From assembly GCA_963691705.1 (NCBI GenBank), contig OY829537.1, positions 55,900,304 through 55,964,303 of the forward strand: a stretch of 64,000 nt of DNA, written 5' to 3'. Of the stretch, positions 1 through 11,094 are shown piece by piece. A model generated the notes under the pieces. It had not been told where the DNA came from and searched no databases. It saw only the letters and a program-made list of their open reading frames with translations. The DNA comes from Viola odorata (lineage: Eukaryota; Streptophyta; Magnoliopsida; Malpighiales; Violaceae). The stretch's first letter is position 1; each line of letters opens with the position of its first letter. Both the position numbers and the translations under genes were made by a program.

Positions 1-1479
1 GGCACTCTCAAGCCAGAGAGCCCATCATGGTTCAATATCTCGCCAAGGTGAAACGCGAGTTGCTGGAAATAAAGAAAAGTGGCATGCAGGTCAGCTTTGA
101 GCACATCCCTCGAGAGGATAACGCCGAAGCAGACAACCTCGCTAAGCTTGCAGCAAACCTAGAAGTGCCCATACCTAAGGGTGTATATTATCAAGAAATA
201 TCCCTGCCCTCTTTCATAGAGGAACAAACATCGCTTTGCGTTGAAGAAATCGAAAATGACTGGCGAATTCCCGTCATAAAGTACTTGAAACACGATGAGT
301 TACCTGTGGATAACGCGGAGAGGGAGAAGGTGCTGAAACAAGCGGCACGGTGTACGTATTATGACGGGGAACTGGTGCGGAGATGTTTTTCCCACCCAGC
401 CGCCAGGTGCATAATGGAACAAGAGGGTCTTCATACCCTACGAGAAATCCATGAAGGAATATGCGGCATGCACGCCTCTAGCGGTACCTTAGCCGCGCAA
501 GTATTCAGGTCAGGATATTACTGGCCCACTATTCGCAGAGTTTGTCATAACTACGTGCGAACCTGTCGAAAATGTCAGGAGTTCTCCAAGATTCCTCGAC
601 AACCCAGCACAGAAATCTCTGAAATCGTGGCCCCTTGTCCTTTTGCGAAATGGGGAATCGATATCCTGGGCTCGTTTCCAAAGGCAAGGTCTCAGCTAAA
701 ATTTGTGCTCGTGGTGGTGGATTAATTCACCAAATGGGCAGAAATGGAAGCGGTGGCCAACATCACAATGGAAAAAATTTGGCATTTCTTTAAACACCAA
801 GTTATCATGCGGTTCGGTGTACCCCGTGTGCTAGTCAGTGATAACGGGACGCAATTCAACAGTCGATTCTTTAGAGACCAATGCACAGAATTCTAGATCG
901 AGCAAAGATTCTCTTTCGTGGCTCACCCGCAGACTAACTGTCAAGCGAAGGTGACGAACCGAAGTATTCTTAGTGGTATCAAGAAAAACCTGGAAGGGTC
1001 CAAAAAGAAATGGGCGGAAGAACTGTCTTATGTGATGTGGGCGTATCGCATGACCATTAAGACCAGCACTGGAGAAACACCCTTCGCGTTAGCGTTCAGC
1101 ACTGAGGCCGTCACACCGGTGGAAATCGGCACCGTACTTCAAGGAGGAACTGAACGAGGAGAGGTTGCGGGCGAACCTCGACGCGTTATCAGAACTGTAG
1201 GAGGAAACCCTCCTGAAAATGCTACACTACAAATAAAAAATGGCGCGATATCACAACAGGCGCGTCAAAGAGCGGTTGCTGAAAGCAGGCGACCTGGTAC
1301 TTAGAGACAAACGAGCGGTCGGTCAACGCATGGGGAAACTCAGTCCGAACTGGGACGGGCCATACCGCGTTACCCGGGTCATCGAAAAGGGGGCGTACCA
1401 CCTGGAAACACTTGACGGTACTCCCTTACCTAACTCCTGGAACATTGCTCGTTTGAAATTATACCATGCTAGAATTTAA
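1..1479 (+). pseudogene. Tat-lineage Ty3/gypsy pol fragment: end of RNase H plus integrase (element A)
   Basis: This is the 3' end of a retrotransposon polyprotein; its beginning lies upstream of the window. The reading opens in the last part of the second (archaeal-type) RNase H, where IPREDNAEADNLAKLA is typical. Next come an H2C2 zinc-binding domain (the HPAARC region, HEGICGMH, then CRKCQEF, about codons 123-187) and the integrase core beginning KWGIDILG. It is broken by a TAA at 723-725 and a TAG near 892-894. A frameshift between about 1140 and 1240 precedes the C-terminal module (1240-1479, GPYRVTRV...LKLYHARI). The second catalytic acid is present (VSDNGTQF), but the position of the third carries lysine (QAKVTN, about 947-960). 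Integrase would insert the cDNA copy, but this one cannot be functional. Orientation and domain order link it to the repeats, antisense genes and LTR that follow up to 28305. Confidence 0.88.
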
Positions 1480-1589
1480 TATATCTCTGCACGTTCGCTA
1501 ATGCCAGCCCTAACCTGTGCTAATGCTCGAATAGAGAATATTCTTGTGTATTTTGTGACTGATTGTGTGCAGATGATAAAAGGGTGCCA
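1480..1589. other. Spacer between integrase end and tandem repeats of element A
   Basis: This is non-coding sequence directly after the integrase stop. I see no motif in it. Confidence 0.5.
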
Positions 1590-2096
1590 GGAGTGAAAAG
1601 TCCTATCCTTGTGACGGCCGGTCCTGATCAGACGGCTCACTAAGACGAGGCACGCCCTGGCATACCTAAAATTTAGTGATTGGGAGTGAAAAGTCCTATC
1701 CTTGTGGTAGCCATGCTAATATAGGTGGGCCATTAAGACGAGGCACGTCCCAACACCCCCGGGAGTGAAAAGTCCTATCCTTGTGGTAAGCCGGGCTAAC
1801 ATAGACGGCCCACTAAGACGAGGCACGTCCCGGCATCCCTGGGAGTGAAAAGTCCTATCCTTGTGCTGATCGTGCTCGAGGAGACGGCTCACTAAGATGA
1901 GGCACGCCCTAGGGAGATAGTAACTCCATCCCGGAAGTGAAAATTAAGTCCTTGTGATAACCGAGCTAATACAGCCGGCTCACTAAGACGAGGCACGATT
2001 CCAGGGATGCGAGGTCAACGCTTGGGAGTGAAAAGTCCTATCCTTGTGATGGCCAGTCCTGATCCGACGGCTCACTAAGATGAGGCACTCCCTAGG
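1590..2096 (+). repeat. Tandem repeat array, six diverged units of about 79-92 bp
   Basis: Each unit opens with GGAGTGAAAAGTCCTATCC, has a variable centre, and continues with a conserved block containing CACTAAGACGAGGCACG. Units begin near 1590, 1682, 1761, 1841, 1933 and 2024; the fifth is the most diverged. The array lies between the integrase and the antisense ORFs of element A. Hypervariable tandem repeats are a known feature of the 3' non-coding region of Tat/Ogre elements and can seed satellite DNA. Confidence 0.9.
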
Positions 2097-2124
2097 CGAA
2101 TCGTGGAAATTTGGAAACGCGGAA

Positions 2125-2267
2125 AGAAATCACTAAATCCCAGCAAGTAACCAAATGGAAATCCCTGGTGAAGATGGCTGGTGGAGAAAGCGATAGAAAT
2201 CGTGAAATCCCAGCGAGTAACCAGATGGGGAATCCCTGGTGAAGATGACTGGTTGAGAAAGCGATAG
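2125..2267 (+). repeat. Two-copy direct repeat of about 70 bp
   Basis: Two adjacent copies share AAATCCCAGC, AGTAACCA, ATCCCTGGTGAAGATG and AGAAAGCGATAG, starting near 2125 and 2196. They lie just downstream of the larger array and probably belong to the same 3' variable region of element A. Confidence 0.8.
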
Positions 2268-2628
2268 GAGCGGCGCAGACGACACCCCGACGCGGACGCG
2301 CGAAAGCTCTGAGCGGTAACTAACGTTAGTTATTACGTGTTATTTTACATATGCTTTATAGCAATAGTTGAGAGCGAGCAAGGACGTAGTGGAAATAATA
2401 AAAAGATTGGTGCCCGTGCAGACGATAATGTCGCGCAACCTACCGATCGCGGGAGCTTAGAGAAAAAGAGGTGGTGTGAAGAGATCAAATACAAAGAAAA
2501 ATAGCGAACGGAATACATATATGCGATAATTGTTCAGAAAACCCCCGAAGGGTTACAAAAGACAAGGTCCCTAAGAGTGAAGAATAAAATGGGCGACACC
2601 CAACCTACAAAAAAGAGTGACAAAAGGT
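2268..2628. other. Non-coding spacer of element A
   Basis: About 360 bp lie between the repeats and the stop of the antisense gene. No ORF or repeat is recognised. This would be the 3' flank of the minus-strand antisense gene. Confidence 0.4.
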
Positions 2629-4841
2629 CTACTGCGCGGCAGCATCGCTATCTCCTTGCCCCTCGCCACCCCCCATTTCCGCCCGGTCGAAATGATCTTC
2701 TACGAGAATGCTTGACTTCTTGAGAAAGGCGTCATAAATAGCGTCACCACGATACACTTCCTCCCCGTGAATTTCCACGAAACACTCAGACATGATGCGG
2801 GTAGTTGTCTCAATATGCCACTTCTTCTTTGTTGCCGCCTCCCCCTCCAGCGCGGCACTCCTAGCTCTCTCTGCCGCTAGAACACAGTTAAGATTAGATA
2901 CCCTAGTGATCCCTCGCTCTGCGGCATCCCTCAAGTCTTTCTTGGTTGTTGCCAAGCCCACCACCAACTTTTGGCAATTCTCCGATAGCTGCTTCTTTTC
3001 TTCCCGCTCCTTAGCAAGCTTCTCGGCAAGCTGACGATGAACGTCCCGCTCCTTAGCAAGCTCTTTGGAGAGCTGGCGATGAGAGTCACGAAGCCCATCT
3101 GAGGTAGAAGTGAGAGAAGCGACCTGACGCAATATATGTTGGGACTAGTAGTGAAAATGAGAGAAAGAAGAGAATATGGTAGAGCGCAAAAGAGCCACTT
3201 GCTCATCAGTTGTCCGAGAAAGAAACATCTCCTCCTCCTCAGGGGATGATAGCGCATGAGAGGCTAAGAAAGAGGCAACCCCTACTGAACTCTCCCCCAG
3301 TAGCCGCAAATACGGTCCTCCGCAGGTTACCCAAGTCAATGTGATGGGTAACGGGACCAAACTCAGCTATCGAACTCACATCAGCCTGGAGATGAGAAAC
3401 GGTAACCCCATCGGGGAGATACATCGAGGCAGTGGAAGGCACAAAATGAAGTGAGGGGGGAGAAGGAGGCTGGCTGGAGGATGTCCCCTCGGGAAGTCCA
3501 AAAGAACCAAAAGACTGAAAGGTCGAAAGGCCACCCCCTATCAAATCCTCAGCGAAGCCTATCCCGTTAGAGAAAGAACCAGGAAGTGACGAGCCGAGGG
3601 AATTAAGCGAAGTGTCCATAACTCCCAATGGGCCTGGAGACTTATCGACAGGGGGCGTCATCGAATCGAAAGCGGCGATATTCTCTCCCTCATTGATAAC
3701 GGGACCCGTTGACGGACCTGAGTTTTCCTCATTGAGTCGTTGTCTCTTGTCAGGACGCTGAAACACATGGGACAGGTTCATATCGTCTGATGGTGGTAAC
3801 TGAGTAGGGGTAGCAGTGATATTCTGCAAAGAAAAACACGAGGAAAAATAAAAAAAGCAAAAGAAAGAAAATGCTAAGAAGCGTTAAGGGACAAAAAGTG
3901 AGATGACGTAACCACAAAAGAAACACGCATAGTGGCAATATTGCTAACCGGCACCTCTGAGGAAGCTCCCGCATTTGAAGGAGGAATAAGGACGGCAACA
4001 CGTCTGGTCTTTTTCTTCTTTCTCTTTTTCGGAGGACCCAGGGAAGAAGCATGAGCGGGAGCAACGACAATTGTCACAGTAGGAATAGAAACAGGAATGG
4101 CGGTAGCACCCTCACCAATCGAAGAAGAAGGCGTTTGGACGGGATTTACAGTCACAGTAGGCAAAACGACCGGGTTATCACCAGCAGCGACAGCGGCAAT
4201 AGCAGCGGCAGCAGCAACGACCTCTCGCTGTAAAGCCCTTTTCTCCCGTCTCTTAACGCTTTCAGGCTTCTGGCCTTCTTTGGGCCCTGCGCAAACACGG
4301 TACAACGTTAGCGTTAGTATCGCCTGAAGTAATAAAAACAAAGACGCAAACACTCACGAGTAATACAGGCCCGAATGTCAATCCCGCAAGCAAGATTGCG
4401 AGTGTGAACATAGATATCCAACTCGAGCAGCTTGTCGAACCAGCCTTGCTCTGGCGAAGGAAGAACCTCCTACCCCCCCAGGCACTATCCCCGACATCTT
4501 GGTTAAAACCGGTCCGCCATCGAGGGCTAGTCAGTTCGACAACAAAAAATTCCTCTTTCCAATCTTCAATGGAAGACTCAAGGTGTAGAAGCTTCCAAGT
4601 GAAGGGGTTAAGCGAGTCATCACCATAACGGGGCGATATTGCTAGCACACCCCTACGGTTATACAGTTGAAAAAGTGACTTAAGTAATAACAGGAAAGGA
4701 GAGTCGATCCCCTTGTATTTACAGAGTTCTAGAAACACGTAAACGCAGCAGTACGCGTTGGGAGTTAACTGGACAAGATTCACATCTAGAGCAAGAAACA
4801 ACTCTTCAATGAAAGAGTCAAGGGGAAATCGGAAGCCGTAG
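2629..4841 (-). pseudogene. Antisense ORF 1 of element A, 3' part (Transposase_28-type domain, proline/serine linker, coiled coil)
   Basis: Read on the minus strand from 4841 down to 2629, this continues the gene that starts at 23136; the 18-kb inner element separates the halves. The first block (GFRFPLDSFIEEL... to about 4390) matches the plant 'putative gypsy type transposon' family (Pfam Transposase_28), whose function is unknown. Then come a K/R-rich segment (PPKKRKKKKTRR, a likely nuclear signal near 4020), an S/P/G-rich linker (about 3830-3300) and a K/E/Q-rich coiled coil (about 3130-2870) with an acidic tail ending at 2629. Frames change at plausible introns: a GTGAGT donor near 4355, GCAG acceptors near 4287 and 3832. 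A frame break at about 3300 and a stop near 3145 suggest decay. Tat elements are known to carry such antisense ORFs between pol and the 3' LTR. Confidence 0.72.
4837..4841. repeat. Target-site duplication, left copy (CGTAG)
   Basis: CGTAG immediately precedes the left LTR and recurs immediately after the right LTR at 22914-22918. A perfect 5-bp duplication is the normal integrase footprint of a Ty3/gypsy insertion. Confidence 0.95.
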
Positions 4842-7553
4842 TGTCGCACCCCTTTTTGGATTTCATCCTAATGCGACGCAAATTTGGGACTGGATATGAG
4901 ACGAAATGTGGCTCATCTAATATGATGCAATAAAGTTGCCACCCTAATTTGTTTCTAGGTTTAGGGAACCTATTTGTCATGTATATAAAAATAAAAGCTA
5001 AGGCAAAGTGGGTCTAAACCCGAGAACAGCGGTTCGGGGTCATGTTATGGACTCGGGGAGGTATTAGGCACCTGAGTCGCATCCTAAAAAGGTTACCGGA
5101 GATAGAGGTGTTTAATCATACTTTGGAAAGATAAAAAAAATCCTAAATTATGCGATCATGCCCAATAGATTAAATTTTGATATTTCTATATATTAATGCA
5201 TACGGGCGTATATGCATAAAAAACATGAATAAATAAAAGGGAAGAAATGTTTACTTGGGAAAGGGTATCGGGCGGATATACCCTTTTTATAGGAGTTATT
5301 GGCACGAGAGGATAAACGTTTGACATTTTGTTTTGTATGCAAGCGCCAATGATTGTTTTTACACGTGCAGAATAATTAACATGCATAATGTACGAAAAAA
5401 TAAACAAGCATACGAAAAATAAATAAACGGTGCGAATGCGGAAATAAATAAATAGTACAAACATATGAATAAAAATTAATAAAAAAATAAAACAAATTAA
5501 AAAAATAAAATAAAATAAAAAAATAAAAACAATGGGCTGAAAAGTTGGGCCTGACCCACTGGGCCGGGAATGGGCCCTGACAGGCCCACGACTGGGCCTA
5601 CCTGGGCTGGCCCTTTTCCTTCCCTTTTCGCGTTGGGCTGGGCAGACAACCCAGCATCTCTCTCGCTTGGGCCAGGCGCACAGCGCCGGCCCATTATTCC
5701 CCTCTCTATGCTGGGCTGCTCAGCCCAGCGTCTCACACGCTTGGCGCTAGGCGCCAAGCTTCCTTTCTTTCCCTCCACATGGGCCGACCCACTGTCCAAA
5801 TTCAAAATTAAAACAATACAACAACCCACTCTTTCTTTTTTATCCCAACATATACCTAAACATTTAACCTAAAAATCAAAAATACATCTCATCTTCTTCT
5901 TCCATGCCTTTTGTTCCAGCCACCAACACGCAAAACCCAGCCACCGTCGCCGATTGCTACATCCTCGACCGAAATAGAACCAGACCCGTACCGACTAACT
6001 AAAATAAACCCGTACAACAACTATCCAAAATCAAGCCCGAAATCAACCGAAATTAAACCCAAAATGCCCAACTTCCTCTCTTTCAAATTCAAGCCAAACC
6101 TGTAAATCAAACGCAAGCCCACCAGTAAAACGACAACAAATTCAGAAATAGCAAGCAACCACAACAATTTTTTCTTAAGAAATTAACAGATGAGAAATGA
6201 TGATGAATGGGTGTTAGTAAAACTTACTGTTTCTTGCGTTTGGGTAGCCGTCTAGAGGGAGATACAGTCGGTAGACATTGAGGTGGGGTGAGGGCGCTAG
6301 TCAGCTGCAGTGGTGAGGCGGTGATTGGTAGTTGGAAGTGATGATTTCGTGTGTAGGAAATGGGTATTCAGAGGGCTGTGTTTATATTGTGCCGGTCGGG
6401 AATAGGTGATTTGGGTGATGGAGATAGGGAGTAGCTATGTGGTGAGGCTGCGTGGTGGTATGTGGCGAGGATTGAGTTTGGTAATTTGGCGGTGGTGACT
6501 ATGGATTTGGTGAGGCAGTGATGGTGGATTTGTTGGGGACGATGGAGCTTGGTAGTTTGGCTGTTAGGTTAAGATGGGTTTAGTATTGGGGATTGAGGAT
6601 GAAGATGGGTTTTTGTTGATGATGGTGAGGCCGAATGGTTGAGATACTTGATATTTGTGGGTGATTGTGTGGATTGAGATTTCTGGCAGAGTGAGAGTGA
6701 AATTGAGAGTTCTCCCTTTCATGGGTGCGAATAAAGAGGGATTTATAGAGGGATGGGCCAAAAGGGTGAAGCCGAGAGGGTTCGGTTGCCGAAGGAGTAG
6801 GGGGGTTGAGAGGCATCTGACCGTTGGGTGTGGGAGAGAGCGAGGCAGACGGTGATAGGGATCGGCGGTGGGGGTCTGCTGGTGAGTGATGGTGATGGAT
6901 GAGTGAGTAGGGAGGGTAGAGCGGCGATGGTGTGATGTTTGGAGAGGAGATGGCGATGGTGTAGTGAGCGGTGACAAGTTCGGTGATTGTAAGGGTTTGG
7001 TGCTGGTATCTAATGTTGCCGAAAGGAGCATTAAATGTTGATGGGGGTGTGCACGAGGGAGACTATTTATTATTGGTTCGTGTCAATGGTACAGGTAATA
7101 TTTCCTGAAAATGGATAAAAACTCGAACCAAAAATGCTAAAATGTAGAATAAAATAGGCTGAAATAATTAACACAGTGAGTGATGAAAAGTTCGCTGAAT
7201 AGTTTGATAAAAATTCCCATGTAAGTAATAAAAGTTCGAGCGTAAGAAAATGCTAAAAACATAAATTGAGTGAAATGCAATAAAATGGTACGAGTTAAAA
7301 TAATAATAAAAACTAAGTAGCTAATGAGTGAAATTGTCCGACCCTCGGTTTCGAGAATTTGACTCAGAACCGATACGGGTTCGAACGGAAAAAGTGATAA
7401 AAAAATGTAAAAAAGTATGAAATAAAGTTTAAACAATATGAAGCGCAAAAATAAACATCAGATTGACGAAAATAAATAGGTGTATGATTTTTGAAAATTG
7501 ATGATAAAAATGCAACAAATGAAAATTTTAAAATCCAAAATCGGGTAGCAACA
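4842..7553 (-). repeat. 3' LTR of the inner element
   Basis: This 2,712-bp LTR lies at the 3' end of the element in its own minus orientation. It begins TG and ends CA on the plus strand. It has an A-rich run near 5480-5530 and a G/T-rich stretch at 6230-7000. A 155-codon minus-strand reading (6564-7031) is conserved only because the LTR copies are near-identical; it is low-complexity S/T/P-rich and probably not a gene. Confidence 0.95.
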
Positions 7554-7557
7554 GTTG

Positions 7558-7567
7558 CCCCCTCTTT
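7558..7567 (-). promoter_or_regulatory. Polypurine tract of the inner element
   Basis: On the minus strand AAAGAGGGGG lies four bases from the start of the 3' LTR, where plus-strand DNA synthesis would be primed. Its position and composition match the family. Confidence 0.85.
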
Positions 7568-7811
7568 ACTGTCTTATCAAAAATCTGATGTAATCGAGAT
7601 TTTTGATGAGTGGTAAAGATGGTTGCTCCCAAACCCGCAATGGTTTGAAAAATGCAGAATGTAAATGCAGACCTCCCATATAATGAGATGAAAAGTAGAT
7701 GCAGAAATGTAAATGATGTGTCCCTGATACTGGGATGAAAAGTAAATTGGTAGAAATGTAAATAACGCTTTCCCTGATAGTGGGGTAAAATGTAGATGAT
7801 GAAATGTAGAT

Positions 7812-7970
7812 CAGGTAGGGCGAGAGTAGCACGCGCGCTCCATACCTTGTACAGGAAAGTAAATCAGGTAGGGCGAGGGTAGCACTCGCAGTCCATACCT
7901 TTATGCAGGAAAGTAAACCAGGTAGGGCGAGGGTAACACTCGCAATCCATACCTTTGTGCAGGAAATGAA
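7812..7970. repeat. Tandem array, three copies of about 54 bp
   Basis: Three units contain AGGTAGGGCGAG, then a block ending TCCATACCTT and CAGGAAA, starting near 7814, 7866 and 7919. The inner element's 3' variable region contains them. Confidence 0.85.
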
Positions 7971-8020
7971 ATTGACATCTGAATGAGGACACCATAATGG
8001 TCAGACGTCTATGCAGAAAA

Positions 8021-8318
8021 TGTAAACTTCAGCTCCGTCGAGGGTCGTACTCGTAGGCCGTCGCTGATTGGTGCAGAAAAGTAAACTTCAGCTACGTCGA
8101 GGGTCGTACTCGTAGGCCGTCGTTGATTGATGCAGAAAAGTAAACTTCAGCTACGTCGAGGGTCGTACTCGTAGGCCGTCGCTGATTGATGCAGAAAAGT
8201 AAACTTCAGCTACGTCAAGGGTCGTACTCGTAGGCCGTCGCTGATTGATGCAGAAAAGTAAACTTCAGCTACGTCGAGGGTCGTACTCATAGGCCGTCGC
8301 TGATTGATGCAAAAAATT
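8021..8318. repeat. Tandem array, five copies of a 59-bp unit
   Basis: Units sharing GTAAACTTCAGCTACGTCGA, GGGTCGTACTCGTAGGCCGT and TGATTGATGCAGAAAA repeat with an exact 59-bp spacing, starting near 8022, 8081, 8140, 8199 and 8258. They are nearly identical, so this is a recent amplification. Confidence 0.93.
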
Positions 8319-8349
8319 AATGGTGACGTAGCTTTTCTCGGGCGTTGTT

Positions 8350-8645
8350 GCCCCCGAAATTTTGAAAAGTGGGATTTTGAACTGCCACATGAAACTTGGA
8401 AGGTGAGGTTTTGAACCGCCACATGAAATTTTGAAAGGTGGGGTTTTGAACCGCCACACGAGAGTTTGAAAGGTGGGGAAATCACCGCGACAAGACTGAT
8501 AAGTGGACGACCAAGTCGTCACATGACATTACTGAAGAAGTGGAGGACCAAGTCATCATACGACATAACTGAAGAAGTGGACGACCAAGTCGTCACACCA
8601 ACACGGGTGACCAAGTCACCACACAAAATAAGTGAAGAGGGAAGT
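8350..8645. repeat. Two short tandem arrays (about 37 bp and about 45 bp units)
   Basis: The first set repeats around GGTGGGGTTTTGAACCGCCA (8350-8480, about four diverged copies). The second repeats around AAGTGGACGACCAAGTCGTC (8500-8645, three to four copies). Both lie beside the 59-bp array in the inner element's 3' region. Confidence 0.8.
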
Positions 8646-11094
8646 GGTAACGTACCTTCATTCGAATGTTTGGTTGGACGGTAGGGAAGATGGGTCACAG
8701 TGTGAGATTCCACTGACGTGTATCTATATCCTGCAAATAGGGAGGAAACAAACACGAAGCAGTAATGGATAGAAAAAGAGAAATCAATTGATAAATGGAA
8801 AATTCAATGAGATCAAATCATGTATGTTGTATATGAAAGGTATTCCCACACTACCCTAAGGTTTGCCCCCAGTATTTCATAAAAACAACTTCCCTATCAA
8901 GAGAAGGTTCAACAAGTTTATGCATTTCTGAAGAACATGCCATCCAGTTTCTATCATATAAGCATGCTTGATACAAGCCTAGAAAAGCATCTGCATCTTG
9001 CCCAGGAGATAACGACCTCAAGGACAAGACTTTCCCACATCATGTAGACATAAGCAATCCTTACCCGATATTGGTATTTGCGCTCACACTCAGAAATAAG
9101 GCTACGTCTTTACACTCATAAAAATGCAACAAACATAGCACAAAATCAGATTTGCAATGTCAATCCGGGTGAATAAACTTTAGATGAAGATGCACGTGCA
9201 TGGGCAATCATATAGTCAAGAGGACTTTGCAAGAGAACAGAAATATGTAGTGGATAGATAGAAAGAAGAAGAAAGAAAGAATCTGTTTAGAAAGAAAGTG
9301 CTTTTTAGTAGAAGAAGAAAGGATTTAATGAGCGATACTCAACCGAGGTCACTAATCGGAAGTAAGGTGCACATTGAGCATAGTTTACGAGAGTTTGGTG
9401 AAACCCTGAAGCTTTTCCTTTGGCATGTGAGTTTTCTTCTCCACAAATTGTTGTTTGAATACAACCTGAGACCCCTTCTTCGAAATACCCAACTGGACTT
9501 TTGAATTTTGATGAACCTAAGACGATGAAGTTTTCCTTTTCTGGGTCCGAGATTGGCCGGACCAGTTGCTATTGTTGTGCACCACCACTGCCTTACTACT
9601 GCTCTGGTTGCTGCAGGAACAAGTAGCCTTCCCCTCTTTTGGAAGATTGACTTGTAGCCATTTTCTGTACTTGCTCCTGCTTTTCGCTGATTGTGTTTTT
9701 TGAACACTTCTTTTTTGTTGTGTGTTTTTTCTTTCTCTTTTTTTTTTTTTTTGTTGTTTTTCTTTGCTCTCTTCTTTTTTTTTTTTTTTTTTGCAAGCAA
9801 AAGCAAGTACAAGTTTCGTCTTGTCTTTGGTGGGGGACTTCAAGTCTTGGTTTAAGGCAGAGACGTTCAAGTCTTGGCTTCATCAAACTTCTTCTGGCAT
9901 TGACCATCAGGAATCCTCGGGAGTCTCTCTTTCCTTTCTCTTCTGTATTCGGACTACGTTGGATATGCACCTTACCTTTGGCTGACAACCTCAGTTGGGC
10001 ACTGCTCATTTATTAAAGGGGATTTCGAGTGGAGGCAAGAGATTTTACAAGCGACTTAGAAAAGAAATGAATTGAATAAAGAGCAAAGGTAAGTGCTTGA
10101 AGACAAAGGAATAAGAAGACCAAAGAAATTTGGAAGCAAAGAGCAAAGTCCAATGTCATCTTATAGCTATCCCATGTCTAAATGTGCATGTACCCAGGAT
10201 ATTATGCAAATCCAACTAGCACTTAGTTCGGCATTCGCACTCATAAAGGAAATAAGGAGTGGAGGCCCAAAATGCTCACAGGGATGTATTAGCGACTGCT
10301 TACGTCTAAACATGCCGCAGATATAAGAGCTAGCAAGCGAGATCATGCATGTCATACAATTTCGAATGGGCGAACAAGTTATCCATGATGCAGTAACATG
10401 TTAAACATGCTCAATTTAAAGAAGGTTTGAAAATTTTGAAGGTAGTGTGAATTTTATTCAAAGAATCTTATGCACCTTTTGTAACAAATCTTAACAGTTT
10501 TAGCAATTTTTTACAAAAAAATGTGAGGGTATGAGCACTCATGAAAATTTATGAATAAATAAATAAAAAGAATTGGCCCCAATGCGGGAATGAATAGTTG
10601 TACAAAAATTTAAAGAGGTAGGAGGGTAAGTGGACTTCTCTAAATGTGTGCAGCGGCGGCAACCCATGGTCAGATCCAATCACCGACCTGGAATGAGTTT
10701 TGCAAATCTGATCCTTTCGTCTTTTGTATTCAGGAGCCATGACGGATATACTTGTCAGTACATCACCGAACCAGACCGCATTAAGTATGTTTAATCAACA
10801 TTCCTGCGGTGATAATGTGGATAGCGGGAGCTCAAGATCATTCAATCCCTGCAAAGCTAGCATTGATTAATGATGTTAGTTTAAACTCAATTGGTCAAGC
10901 GGTCCTCCGGAATTGGTGGGTACTGCATTTTCTCTTACCGTTTTGAAAAATAACTTAGCAGAAAAAATTTGAGAAGTGCGATTTTGAGAAAGTTCTTATC
11001 TTACTAATTCAAGATTAGGCATTAAATTGTCATATCTTGAAAAAAGAAAAAAAAGGATAAAAAACCTATGTCTTTTAATTGAAACCTCTCATTT

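Larger units (their letters stand above)
7568..11094 (-). other. 3' non-coding region of the inner element
   Basis: About 3.5 kb lies between the integrase stop and the polypurine tract (minus orientation). It holds the tandem arrays listed separately at 7812-8640, long T runs near 9735-9795, and otherwise unrecognised sequence with no supported ORF. Long, variable 3' regions are usual for Tat/Ogre elements. Confidence 0.7.

Noticed and set aside
6564..7031. 155-codon minus-strand frame present in both LTRs (also at 21923-22390)
   Set aside because: Conserved only because the LTRs are near-identical copies; S/T/P-rich low complexity, opposite to a GGTG-rich strand, and no domain.
8021..8318. 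Regularly spaced repeats resembling a CRISPR array
   Set aside because: The whole 59-bp unit is repeated with no unique spacers, in a plant retrotransposon; it is a minisatellite.
9693..10016. Phe-rich frames around 9.7-10.0 kb and their Lys-rich complements
   Set aside because: They come from long T runs on the plus strand and have no homology I recognise.
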